From Nitrosomonas sp. sh817 (GTDB taxonomy: Bacteria; Pseudomonadota; Gammaproteobacteria; Burkholderiales; Nitrosomonadaceae), in contig NZ_CP133083.1 in the NCBI RefSeq assembly GCF_030908545.1, forward strand, positions 868,001 through 932,000: a stretch of DNA of 64,000 nt, in the 5' to 3' direction. Positions 1-8,700 of this stretch are shown here, one piece after another. A model generated the notes under the pieces. That model searched no databases. It was not told the DNA's origin and worked only from the letters and a program-made list of their open reading frames with translations. Both the position numbers and the translations under genes were made by a program. Each line of letters starts with the position of its first letter. Positions within the stretch are counted from its first letter, which is position 1.

Positions 1-647
1 GTTTGCTGGCTGATGAATTCAGTGAATTGCGTGCGCTCGAAAATGCCGGTGTCCTCGGCGAACAGGCAAAACAGCAGCCGCACCAGATACACTTCCAAGT
101 CGCGCGGTTTGGCTTGGCCATAACCGATCTGTTTCAATTGGTCGTGCAGCTTCGCCATGCGCTGCACCGCCTTGGCGTTGACCGGGCTTTCCGGTGAGAT
201 TTTTTGCGGCTGGTAACCGGCGATGAACCAGAACAGCTTGACGTTTTTGTACAGTTCCTTGAGCAGAAACTCGGTCTGCGTGCCTTCCACCATGTCGTAC
301 AGGCGGAAGCGGGCGAAATCGCTGACCAGCACGAAACGCGGCAGCTCGTGTTCCTTCAGGCCGGGGAAATAGTCGATGGCTTGCTGATAAGCGCGATCCA
401 AATCTTTACCGCGCGATTTGTGCTCGATCAATAAGTTGCCTTTCCACAGCCAGTCGATGTAGCCGTCGCGATCACCGAGTTTTTTGACCTTCTGCTCGAA
501 ACTGCCGATGCGCCGCGAGGTGATGCCGAACACATTGAAAAACTCGATCCAGAACGGCTTGGCATCGGCGTCTTCCGATTCCGCTTTGGCCCAGTCGCGG
601 GAAAACGCCAGCGCGCGGTCTTTGATTTCGTTCCAGGCTAGCGCCAT
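1..647 (-). CDS. MmeI-like type IIL restriction-modification enzyme, N-terminal part (cut by window edge)
   Basis: Open minus-strand frame from an ATG at 647 to the window edge with no stop, so only about 215 N-terminal residues are visible. Residues 62-80 carry a PD-(D/E)XK nuclease signature, GYIDWLWKGNLLIEHKS, with D65, E75 and K77 in the D-x9-ExK spacing of MmeI-type enzymes. The following segment (ELPRFVLVSDFARFRLYD, then a helical stretch ending LFCLFAEDTGIF) matches the N-terminal region of class I SAM-dependent DNA methyltransferases of the MmeI/YeeA group. In that family one polypeptide holds the endonuclease, an N6-adenine methyltransferase and a target-recognition domain, so roughly 700 more residues should lie to the left. 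Whether it is intact cannot be seen here. Confidence 0.8.
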   Translation of the reverse strand, partial: MALAWNEIKDRALAFSRDWAKAESEDADAKPFWIEFFNVFGITSRRIGSFEQKVKKLGDRDGYIDWLWKGNLLIEHKSRGKDLDRAYQQAIDYFPGLKEHELPRFVLVSDFARFRLYDMVEGTQTEFLLKELYKNVKLFWFIAGYQPQKISPESPVNAKAVQRMAKLHDQLKQIGYGQAKPRDLEVYLVRLLFCLFAEDTGIFERTQFTEFISQQ

Positions 648-681
648 GCAGTCTCCGGGGCTTTGTTGCGAGTTAAATTCT

Positions 682-1176
682 TCAGTGTTGCCGCTGATAT
701 CGGCCGATCAATTCCGTTTGCGCCAGGATATGGCCGTGCATCGCTTGTTCGAGTTTCGCTTTGGTGGGGTGATGCAGATCCGGCAGCACCGTGTCTAAAG
801 CGTAAAGTTTGTGAAAATAACGGTGCGTACCGATGGGCGGGCACGGCCCGCCGTAGCCGGTGCGTTTCCAATCGTTGAGTCCTTGCAGAGTGCCGGGCGG
901 CAGATCTTTTTCGTGAATACCCTCGGTCAATCCGCTCGCGCTGGGCGGAATATTGTAAAGAACCCAATGCACCCAAGTCATTTTGGGCGCGGCGGGGTCG
1001 GGCGCATCCGGATCGTCGACAATCAGCACCAGGCTTTGCGTGCCTTCCGGCAATCCACTCCACGACAGCGCCGGTGAAGTATCCGCGCCGTCGCAGGTGT
1101 GGCGCGACGGAATCTCGGCGTTATGCGAAAATGCGGTTGAGATGAGGGTGAACATGGTCATCATTAAAGCAGACAT
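682..1176 (-). CDS. YbhB/YbcL-family PEBP-like protein
   Basis: Phosphatidylethanolamine-binding-protein fold related to E. coli YbhB/YbcL and to Raf kinase inhibitor protein; the bacterial role is not settled. Family motifs visible: DGADTSPALSWSG near residue 30, LIVDDPDAPDP (the ligand-pocket DPDxP motif) and GPCPPIGTHRYFHKLYAL. The ATG at 1176 is preferred because GGAG lies 5 bases upstream; the same frame extends to 1209 without a comparable ribosome site. Length is 164 residues, normal for the family. The N-terminus is hydrophobic (MSALMMTMFTLIS) but looks like the first beta strand of the fold, so export is uncertain. It follows the MmeI-like gene on the same strand with a 34-base gap. 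Confidence 0.85.
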   Translation of the reverse strand: MSALMMTMFTLISTAFSHNAEIPSRHTCDGADTSPALSWSGLPEGTQSLVLIVDDPDAPDPAAPKMTWVHWVLYNIPPSASGLTEGIHEKDLPPGTLQGLNDWKRTGYGGPCPPIGTHRYFHKLYALDTVLPDLHHPTKAKLEQAMHGHILAQTELIGRYQRQH

Positions 1177-1188
1177 AATTGCTCCTTT

Positions 1189-1252
1189 GGAAATACTGAT
1201 TGATTGCACGAACGAATCACTTCGTTGCGCGGTACTCGCTCTCTCGCCTTTC
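1189..1252 (+). repeat. Partial, degenerate copy of the MITE-like repeat (copy B)
   Basis: These 64 bases align with the right half of the complete element at 18014-18164 read on the minus strand. The shared core is CTTCGTTGCGCGGTACTC, with further matches on both sides and a 4-base gap near the outer end. The second half, including the other terminal repeat, is missing. It lies between the PEBP-like gene and hprA, in the upstream region of both. Confidence 0.7.
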
Positions 1253-1311
1253 TTTTGCGCGCATTTTTATGCGGATTCAATTATTACATCAAATCATAAG
1301 GGGAGTAACCG

Positions 1312-2289
1312 ATGCGGGCGGTATTTTTTGATTTCGGTTCAGTCACTCGCGGCGACATGGATTGCACCGCGCTGGAACGGGCGGTTTCGCCGTGGCAGTA
1401 TCATCACGATTCCACCGAGGCGGAGGTGCTGGAACGGATTCGCGACGCCGAGGTGGTGGTCAGCAACAAAGTGTTTATCGGGCGTGAAGCGATTGCGGCG
1501 GCCAAGCGGCTCAAGCTGATTTGCGTGGCGGCGACCGGTTATAACAATGTCGACCTGATCGCGGCGGCGGAAAACAACGTGCCGGTGTGCAACGTGCGCG
1601 GCTACGCCACGCCGTCGGTGGTGGAGCATGTGTTTACGCTGATGCTGAATCTGGCGCGGCATTTCCCGGATTATCAAGCATTGGTCGCGCGCGGCGGCTG
1701 GCAGGAGAGCCGGTTTTTCTGCCCGCTGGATTTTCCGGTCATCGAATTGTCCGGCAAGGCGTTCGGTATCATCGGTTACGGCGAACTCGGCCACGCCGTG
1801 GCGCAAGTGGCGCAGGCATTTGGTATGCAGGTATTGATTGCAGACCATAAAGGGCAAGCGCCGCGCCCAGGACGGTTGGGGTTCGACGACGTGCTGCGGC
1901 AGGCGGATTTTATTACGCTGCACTGTCCGCTATCGCCCGATACCCAGCACTTGATCAGCCGCCGCGAACTGGAATTGATGAAGCCGTCGGCCTATTTGAT
2001 CAACACTGCGCGCGGCGGGCTGGTGAACGAAGCCGATTTGCTGGCCTGTTTATCCAGTGGAGGGATTGCCGGCGCGGCCACCGACGTCGTCCAGGGCGAG
2101 CCGCCCAGCCATGACCAGCCGTTGTTGCGGCAGCAACCGGCCAATTTGATCATTACGCCGCATATCGCCTGGGCCAGCCGCGAATCGCGCCAGCGTTTGC
2201 TCGATCAATTGGCCGGTAACATCCGCAACTTTTTCCAGAATGAACCTTTCAATCAAATTACCGATGCGCTGAACAGTGCTCTGGATTAG
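1312..2289 (+). CDS. hprA: D-2-hydroxyacid dehydrogenase, probable hydroxypyruvate/glycerate dehydrogenase
   Basis: NAD(P)H-dependent enzyme of the D-isomer 2-hydroxyacid dehydrogenase family, probably interconverting hydroxypyruvate and D-glycerate. The Rossmann glycine motif is GYGELG (residues 155-160; the usual GxGxIG with Leu at the penultimate position). The catalytic set is R234 in NTARGG, E263 in VQGEPP and H284 in TPHIAW, with the family segment TPSVVEHVFTLML near residue 100. Length 325 residues is standard. The ATG at 1312 has GGGGAG about 7 bases upstream. Serine-glyoxylate-type carbon handling would also involve the L-serine dehydratase at 52.7-54.1 kb, but the two are not linked. 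The substrate is inferred from overall resemblance to HprA, and other D-2-hydroxyacids cannot be excluded. Confidence 0.85.
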   Translation: MRAVFFDFGSVTRGDMDCTALERAVSPWQYHHDSTEAEVLERIRDAEVVVSNKVFIGREAIAAAKRLKLICVAATGYNNVDLIAAAENNVPVCNVRGYATPSVVEHVFTLMLNLARHFPDYQALVARGGWQESRFFCPLDFPVIELSGKAFGIIGYGELGHAVAQVAQAFGMQVLIADHKGQAPRPGRLGFDDVLRQADFITLHCPLSPDTQHLISRRELELMKPSAYLINTARGGLVNEADLLACLSSGGIAGAATDVVQGEPPSHDQPLLRQQPANLIITPHIAWASRESRQRLLDQLAGNIRNFFQNEPFNQITDALNSALD

Positions 2290-2360
2290 TACAAAGTTAG
2301 TATTAAATTAGTACAGAATCCGCACTAAAGCCATAAATAAAACCAGTAAAATCGGCATGG

Positions 2361-2392
2361 AAAAATCCTACGCATGGGAGCGGGATTTTTTT
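2361..2392 (+). terminator. Rho-independent terminator downstream of hprA
   Basis: Stem AAAAATCC-(TA bulge)-CGC pairs with GCGGGATTTTT around a 6-base loop and is followed by a T run. It lies 72 bases after the hprA stop codon and before the next gene on the same strand. Confidence 0.6.
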
Positions 2393-2519
2393 ATGAGGGA
2401 AACCCTTAATGCCATTAACCTTGTTAACAGTCGCAAACGATAAAGAAGTAAACGGCGCGATTAACAGGTGATGTTGTTTAAAAGGTTTCATTCAGTCATT
2501 TAATTTAAGGAGAAAAATA

Positions 2520-3158
2520 ATGAAAACTTTGAAAAGCGCCACGCAAGTTGCTGCCGCACTTGGACTTTCGGTACTGTTGAGCGGCGTCAGTCACGCATCG
2601 CCATCCGGATCGATCACAGTGACGAACCCAGGCCCGCTGGGTTCTTTCAGCATCAATACCGCCGCTTTTGACGGCACCAGCGGTCAAATCGAGAAACTCA
2701 CGTTCGATTTGTCCGGTACGCATTGTTTGGATGGTGGAAGTTGCATACTGGGCGAGTCGTTGGTGTTCGGCGGTTCGGGCGGCGGAAACTTTATCTATGA
2801 TCCGGAAGCCAATGGCACATCGTCATTATTTGGCGCAGTGGGCTCAACCGTATTCGGTTTTGATTTCACCGGTTTCGATCCACTGAATGTATTCGCATTT
2901 TCCTGGGATCCGGATGTCGCCAGTAACGGCGGTTACGGTGCAGTCGTTGCCGAACTGGCTGGTACCGTAATCACGGCATCGGTTCGTTTTGATGATAACT
3001 CGGTTCTTACCTACTCAGGAACGATGGATATCGTCGGGCGTGACGTTGCTGCTAACCTGGTTCCGGTTCCGGAACCAGAAACCTACGCGATGTTGCTGGC
3101 AGGTCTCGGTGTGCTCGGTTTTGCCGGCTATCGCCGCAAGCAAGCAGCGGCTGCCTGA
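2520..3158 (+). CDS. PEP-CTERM sorting domain protein
   Basis: Exported protein of 212 residues with a signal peptide (MKTLKSATQVAAALGLSVLL, cleavage probably after SHA near residue 27) and a C-terminal PEP-CTERM signal: VPEPETYAMLLAGLGVLGFA followed by GYRRK. Such signals are recognised by exosortases; no exosortase is encoded in this window. The body is Gly/Ser/Phe-rich beta-type sequence with no recognised enzymatic domain. TAAGGAG sits about 7 bases upstream of the ATG. A strong terminator follows at 3189, so it is probably monocistronic. Another PEP-CTERM protein is at 28.7 kb. Confidence 0.88.
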   Translation: MKTLKSATQVAAALGLSVLLSGVSHASPSGSITVTNPGPLGSFSINTAAFDGTSGQIEKLTFDLSGTHCLDGGSCILGESLVFGGSGGGNFIYDPEANGTSSLFGAVGSTVFGFDFTGFDPLNVFAFSWDPDVASNGGYGAVVAELAGTVITASVRFDDNSVLTYSGTMDIVGRDVAANLVPVPEPETYAMLLAGLGVLGFAGYRRKQAAAA

Positions 3159-3188
3159 TCGCAAGATAATTATTGACCGGTTTAAAGG

Positions 3189-3227
3189 AACCGGCGCGGC
3201 GATAACACGCAGCGCCGGTTTTTTATT
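3189..3227 (+). terminator. Rho-independent terminator of the PEP-CTERM gene
   Basis: Perfect 9-bp stem AACCGGCGC / GCGCCGGTT with a 14-base loop and a T-rich tail, starting 30 bases after the stop codon at 3158. Confidence 0.85.
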
Positions 3228-3391
3228 TAATCGGACTGATAGCATTCAGCCGTCACGTTCATCACCATGATGCAGCGTTCTTGCTGCGATTCGATTTAAT
3301 TTCATCCTGTTTTGGTAAGATAGCGAGGTTATTCCAATGCCTCCGGTCGAAACCGGTGCATAGGACCATCAAGATACAGGGAGTGATGCCC

Positions 3392-3727
3392 ATGCAATCA
3401 TGGATTTATCTGGCTATCGCGATTGTCAGCGAAGTGATCGCGACGTCTTTTCTCAAAGCAGCCGAAGGTTTTACCCGCTTCTGGCCGTCGCTAATCGTCG
3501 TGCTGGGCTATCTGCTGGCGTTTTATTTATTGTCATTGACGCTGAGAACGATTCCGGTCGGCGTTGCGTACGCGATCTGGTCCGGCGTCGGCATCGTATT
3601 GATCGCGCTGAGCGGCTGGTTATTCCTCGGGCAAACCCTAGATACGCCAGCGCTGATCGGTTTGTCTTTGATCGTGGCGGGTGTGATGGTGATCAATGTG
3701 TTTTCCCGGACGGTTACGCACGGTTAG
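3392..3727 (+). CDS. Small multidrug resistance (SMR) efflux transporter, EmrE type
   Basis: Four-helix inner-membrane drug/proton antiporter of 111 residues. It closely resembles EmrE: the essential glutamate is E14 in IVSEVIATSFLKAAEGFT, followed by PVGVAYAIWSGVGIVLIAL in helix 3 and the LIGLSLIVAGVMVIN helix 4 motif. The start at 3392 is chosen over the ATG at 3386 and the frame extension to 3281 because it places the glutamate at position 14 exactly as in EmrE, and because GGGAG is about 8 bases upstream. Substrates are probably cationic compounds; the GxG-type loop and AYAIWSG favour the Qac/EmrE branch over the guanidine-exporting Gdx branch, an inference from motif style. It converges with the PLP decarboxylase at 3754. 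Confidence 0.92.
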   Translation: MQSWIYLAIAIVSEVIATSFLKAAEGFTRFWPSLIVVLGYLLAFYLLSLTLRTIPVGVAYAIWSGVGIVLIALSGWLFLGQTLDTPALIGLSLIVAGVMVINVFSRTVTHG

Positions 3728-3753
3728 ATCAACGTTCTTGAACGGCGCGCAAA

Positions 3754-5073
3754 TTATCCGGTCGTGCGCAGATCGGTCAAAAACCGGTCCAATGTTTCCT
3801 TTTTGGCGTGCGGCATGACGACGATATGCGCGCACGGCGTTGGAACGCCGTCGATGTCAAGCCGCATGGTCGCGAGTGAATAGCGGTTGACGACCATTTT
3901 AAGCGGCGTGATGAAATACACGATATTTGAATGATCGCTGGCGCGCACCGGCCGCAAAAAGCTGTAGTGATTGTTCATTTCTTTCAGCAGGTAAGCGGTG
4001 TTATCCAGAATCGCCTTGGCATCGGCGGCTTGCCGCGCCAACGCTTTGTCCGAGCTGAAGAAATAGAATTCAGCGGGCTTGACGGCATCGCGCGAGCAAG
4101 TGATCGTGCCGGGTACTTGCTTGATATATTCCGGGTCGTGTATGCGGCTGAACGGTTCGCGGAACAGATCAAAGTTGGCTTCCGTGGTAATGAACAACCC
4201 CGCCGGCGACGGAAAGCCGAAGAATTTATGGCACGATACCGCGATGGAATCGTAACGATTCAACATCCTGCCGCTTAGCGGATCTCGCGCTTGCTGCTGG
4301 AGTTCGCCGGCAAACGGCGTGTGCGGCAGAAAGCCGCCGAACAGCGCCGCATCGAGATGCAGATAAGCATCGCGGTTTCTCAGCTTTTCCTGGATCGCAT
4401 CGACCGGATCGATCGCGCCTTTGAAAGTGGTGCCGATCGTTGCAACTACCAGTGCGGGATGGTTGCGATGGGTGTTCAATTGCCGTTCCAGATCGTCGGT
4501 ATCCATGGCGCCGCCGGGTTTAGTACCGACGATGACCGGTTCGAGCTGGAGGACATCGCGAAGAATCTGTATCGAATAATGCGCTTCCTTGGTGAAATAA
4601 ATTTTTGGCAGCACGCCGGTGCGGTTATGCAGAATCGTCCGCCCCATGTACAGCCCGTGCAGGTTGCTGTCGGTACCGCTGTTGCTGAGAAAGCCCCAGA
4701 TGTTGTCGGCGGGAAAGCCGTAAAGCGCGCCGAATCGGTCGATCAATTCGCGTTCGAACGGATGGCAATTGAATGGGATATGGCTGTGCGTATAGGGATT
4801 GCCGACGTTATTGAAAGCAAATTGGTTAAGCCCCGCAGCGGCGAGTTCGTTGCGCCAGGCAAAGAATTCTTCCGGCGGCGTGTTCATGTTGATCGGATAA
4901 CCGAGAAAGCGCTCTTTATGGCGCGCGAATTTCTGGAGATTTTTTAATGCGGATGGTGCTTTTTTCGGTGGCTGCTGTGCGCGAGCCGACGTTGCCAAGG
5001 CTTGCGGTGAGCATACGGCTACTAAAGCCGTTGCGCCGGTCATGCTCAGAAAATGGCGCCGGTTGATTGTCAT
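3754..5073 (-). CDS. PLP-dependent decarboxylase (histidine decarboxylase-like) with a Tat signal peptide
   Basis: Group II pyridoxal-phosphate decarboxylase. Core motifs: FTKEAHYS with H165 (cofactor stacking), HLDAALFGG with D241, and SCHKFFGFPSP with K283, the Schiff-base lysine. The overall pattern (NPYTHSHIPFNCHPFE, SNSGTDSNLHGLYMGR) is that of bacterial PLP-type histidine decarboxylases, but the substrate is unproven. Unusually the protein begins MTINRRHFLSMTGATALVAV, a twin-arginine motif plus hydrophobic stretch and AxA-like cleavage region, predicting export of the folded holoenzyme. The mature enzyme would start around residue 30. The gene stands alone between convergent and divergent neighbours, with no amino-acid/amine antiporter next to it. 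Confidence 0.85.
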   Translation of the reverse strand: MTINRRHFLSMTGATALVAVCSPQALATSARAQQPPKKAPSALKNLQKFARHKERFLGYPINMNTPPEEFFAWRNELAAAGLNQFAFNNVGNPYTHSHIPFNCHPFERELIDRFGALYGFPADNIWGFLSNSGTDSNLHGLYMGRTILHNRTGVLPKIYFTKEAHYSIQILRDVLQLEPVIVGTKPGGAMDTDDLERQLNTHRNHPALVVATIGTTFKGAIDPVDAIQEKLRNRDAYLHLDAALFGGFLPHTPFAGELQQQARDPLSGRMLNRYDSIAVSCHKFFGFPSPAGLFITTEANFDLFREPFSRIHDPEYIKQVPGTITCSRDAVKPAEFYFFSSDKALARQAADAKAILDNTAYLLKEMNNHYSFLRPVRASDHSNIVYFITPLKMVVNRYSLATMRLDIDGVPTPCAHIVVMPHAKKETLDRFLTDLRTTG

Positions 5074-5216
5074 AGTAATGGCCTCCTGAACAATATGTTT
5101 ATTAGATTTTACGCCGCCCGCAAGGTTTCTTGCCGTGTTGAAAACCGGGACCGTCTTGAATTGACGGGCGAAGACCGCTATCTTAGCGGACTGATCATTT
5201 TTAATGTTGTGCGGTT

Positions 5217-5765
5217 ATGAGCAAGGCATTTACCAAGGAAAGCGAAGACGACGAAGATCCGGACAGCACGCCGCAATTACCGCAAGGCGTGAAGAACTAT
5301 ATCACGCCTTGCGGCCATCAGCGGCTCAAGGATGAATTCGATCAGCTATGGAAGGTGGAACGCCCGGAACTGGTCAAGACCATCACCTGGGCGGCGTCGA
5401 ACGGCGACCGCTCGGAAAACGGCGATTACATCTATGGCAAGCGCCGTTTGCGCGAAATCGACCGGCGCTTACGTTTTTTATCGAAACGGCTGGATAACGC
5501 CGAAGTGGTCGACCCCGCGCAACGCGGCGACTGCGATCAAGTGTTTTTCGGCGCCACCGTGACCGTTTGCAATAGCCAAGGCGAGGAACACACCTACAGC
5601 ATCGTCGGCATGGACGAAGCCGAACCAGGCCGCGGCCGTATCAGCTGGATCTCGCCGCTGGCCAAGGCGCTGCTCAAAGCACGCGAAGGCGACGTGGTGA
5701 AGCTGCATACGCCGGGTGGACTCGAAGAGCTGGAAGTGGTGGAGATTCGTTACGAGGCGTTGTAA
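5217..5765 (+). CDS. greB: Transcription elongation factor GreB
   Basis: Binds the RNA polymerase secondary channel and stimulates cleavage of backtracked transcripts. After an acidic N-terminal extension of about 22 residues (KESEDDEDPDSTP) comes YITPCGHQRLKDEFDQLW, the N-terminal coiled coil, whose tip carries the acidic pair D64 and E67 in NGDRSENGDYIYGKRR. The C-terminal FKBP-like domain follows (FFGATVTV, GRISWISPLAKALLKAREGD). Length 182 residues; E. coli GreB has 158 and lacks the extension. The GDYIYGKRRLREIDRRLRFL segment is typical of GreB rather than GreA. It converges with the large NTPase gene, whose stop is only about 30 bases away. Confidence 0.93.
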   Translation: MSKAFTKESEDDEDPDSTPQLPQGVKNYITPCGHQRLKDEFDQLWKVERPELVKTITWAASNGDRSENGDYIYGKRRLREIDRRLRFLSKRLDNAEVVDPAQRGDCDQVFFGATVTVCNSQGEEHTYSIVGMDEAEPGRGRISWISPLAKALLKAREGDVVKLHTPGGLEELEVVEIRYEAL

Positions 5766-5795
5766 ACCAGGAGTGATGTTGCCTTAAAGTTATTT

Positions 5796-8700
5796 TTACG
5801 GTCTTTCCGCATCGCGCAGCCATTCTTGTAATCCATTGATTCCGATAACAAGGAATGAGTCTTGTAATGAGATTACCCTGCGTAACATGGTTCCTGTATC
5901 GGATTCTTCTCTTTCCTCGGCTTCGCGAAACAAGCGCGTCAGTAATTGAGATAGCGCTCCGAAGCTGTATATGGGGTGCTTGGTACTTCGAATAAAAGCA
6001 GCTAATTTTTCTGCAGAATCGAGTGTATCGTCGGGCCTAAGCTGTGATGCGGCATTGAGCCAGCTTTCGATATTATTAAAATGAAAGTGACCATTGCTTT
6101 GATCTCGCTCGATGATGGATAAGTATTTATCAAAGATGTCAGGGGAAATAGGAACGAGTGGCTGGTGTTTGCCAAACAGTGTTGACACTTTCTCGGCTAC
6201 GGTTGATGCAATATTCCCCGCTTCTTTCAAGCCGGCTTGGATACCAAAAAAGCACTGCTCGGGGTGTTGAGTAACGTTTTCGTTATTCGACCATACCGAT
6301 GCTGCTCCTTTCCATGCATCTGTGCTGCCTAGCCGTCGCAATTGGGTAACGAATTCATGTAAATTAATATGTTCTGATAGTGCCGCGAGAGCGGAGATTC
6401 GCCCCCAAGTTTCAAGTGTTTCTCCTGTCGAAACAGAAACAATGCGTTCCAGAATTCGCGATACTTCGTTGAAGCGATTGTGATATGCATAGTAAAGACA
6501 GGGTTCGGCGATTTTCCATAAATGCTCGTTACTATTTTCCAGAATCAGATGGAAAATTTCCCAACCCAATTCAGGTAGAAGACTTTGAAAGTAGGGTAGC
6601 CGTTGCAAAATAAGCGCACGAACCGCCGGGTGAGGATCACGAGCGAAACGTTTCAGTGTTGGTTCAAGTAGATCGGGAAATAGCCGGTGTTTTTCAGCCC
6701 ATCGTGTGGCGATAATCATGACTGCCGCAGCTATATCACCACGAATCATGTTGATTCCGATATGTATGAGATTCTTTTCATCGTTATCGAAGCCGGACTC
6801 TTGGCAGTTAGCAAAGCCTATGGCAATAAAAAGCAATCGTGTCGCGTCGTGTTCATTCTCAATTACATTTGCACTGGCTTCTAGGGCTTTGGCTGCTGCT
6901 CGACAATGATGCCAATACGATGGATGCCGTTCGATCTCATCGAGAATAAGTCTTGCCAAGACTGATGGATCAGGAATTTCAATTGGTATCCATTGACTGG
7001 TATCAAAGTGCGGATTTCCATATCGTTGGGCAAGATAAGTCGCTACCCCATTTAAAATATCGTCTTTAAAACGATCAGGGATATCGATCCAGTGATCGAT
7101 TAGCAAATGTATGAAACGAGTCGGACTCCTCGACGAAGCCTCGCTTAGTTGCCATTCAACCTGCTTCGCTCCTCCAATCAAGAAATCGCGCTCCCAATCA
7201 TTCCGGCCTTCTTTGGTATAGTGCGATAGAATTTTTAGCACAGCTTCATCCGTGCTACAAAGAAATCGCTCATACGAAAAAGGTGCTGCGATCCGGCCGC
7301 TCCGTGAATCAACATATGGTTGCCGGGTGAAAGGGCTGGATTTTCTCTCCCAATCAATCAATGTCATCTGAGCCTCCGGGGATCGCAGATAAGCGGGAAT
7401 TGCTGATATCAACTCAACACGAGTTCTGAGTATCCACAGGTTTTCTTCAATGTTTTCATCGCCTCCTAGAGTCAGGATTAACGATAGTACAGAATCCTGA
7501 GTGCATTCATTCAAGTACACAAACGAAGCATTGAGCAAATTTCCAAGCTCGTATCTCAGGTTTGATTCCAGCATTTTTTTGTCGAGTATCAATGTTCCGA
7601 TTTCAGCGACATTGCGTTCGGGTGAATGGGTAAGTGCCAAAATAGCGAAGTAGCGCAAAGCACCTTCATGGCTGCGACAAAGTTGTGCACGATGGTTGAT
7701 CCACCAGCCGGTATGTTCATTGGCATGATGGATGATTGCGTTTTCAATTGCCTGGAATAACATAGTTTCTTCGAAGGCGTGACTGGTGTCATGGCGGCTA
7801 TGTATAGAGCCGTATGAGGTATGCCTAAGAAAGTTATCGTACCAATCTCGATTGTTATGGTACCGCTTGTTAAGAATGCAGCTCCACTGCTCGATGGATG
7901 CAATTGCTAAATCCAGCAGATACTCCGATTGCAGCATACGTTGGCAAAGAAAATCTTTGCTTGCGAATTCGTTAAGGCCGCACTTGAGTTTATGGCCGAA
8001 ATGGTACTTTAATAGATCTTCTTCTTTGATATCGCCTGCGATATAACGCCACAGCAATGCATCATTAGCTCCGCCAGTATCGATGTGACGAACAATTGCA
8101 TCACCCAAAAAATCGATTTCTTGATGCGGTAGAGTTAAAAGTTTTTCGAGAAGCTGACCTGTATTAATTCCGGCGTCTGAATCAATATCGCGTAGTTCAA
8201 AAGCAATATTCTGCGCAATCCGGTTATGCTCTACCCAGTCATATTTCAAAGCATTCAACCAAAAGGAAAGCACGCCTTTAGGATCAGCTTTCTTCCAGGA
8301 AGCTATCCGATTTACATGCGCGATTAAACTTTGTGAGTCGTGTTCTTGCGTTATAAGAGGGACTAGGAATTTAAGCCAGAAATGATGCCATTCGATCGCA
8401 TGGCCGTGTTCATATAACGAATTGAAGAGTTCGCGGTGCTGACGACGGAGGTGCTGAATCAGTGACCAATCTTCATCTTGCGGAATTTGTTCGGCTAATG
8501 ATTCCGCCACAAGACGCCGGATATGAAATGCTGCGTTGCTATCAAATACGGCGCGAAGTTGCCGGCGAAAACTTAAACGATCTCCAGCCGCCAGATACGC
8601 GACATAAGCGCGGATCGTCGGGCGAACGAAAGGTACAGCCGGAAGTTTTTCTATAAAGGATTTCAAAGTAAGCTGATCTCGCTCAGCTCCGCTGACGACG

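Noticed and set aside
3343..3356. CCGGT-CGAA-ACCGG hairpin upstream of the SMR transporter, considered as a guanidine riboswitch
   Set aside because: It is a single short hairpin, lacks the ACGR loops of the mini-ykkC type and the ykkC-I conserved blocks, and the protein looks like the EmrE branch.
4291..4947. Long plus-strand frame of 218 codons inside the PLP decarboxylase
   Set aside because: Antisense shadow of a gene with clear catalytic motifs on the minus strand.
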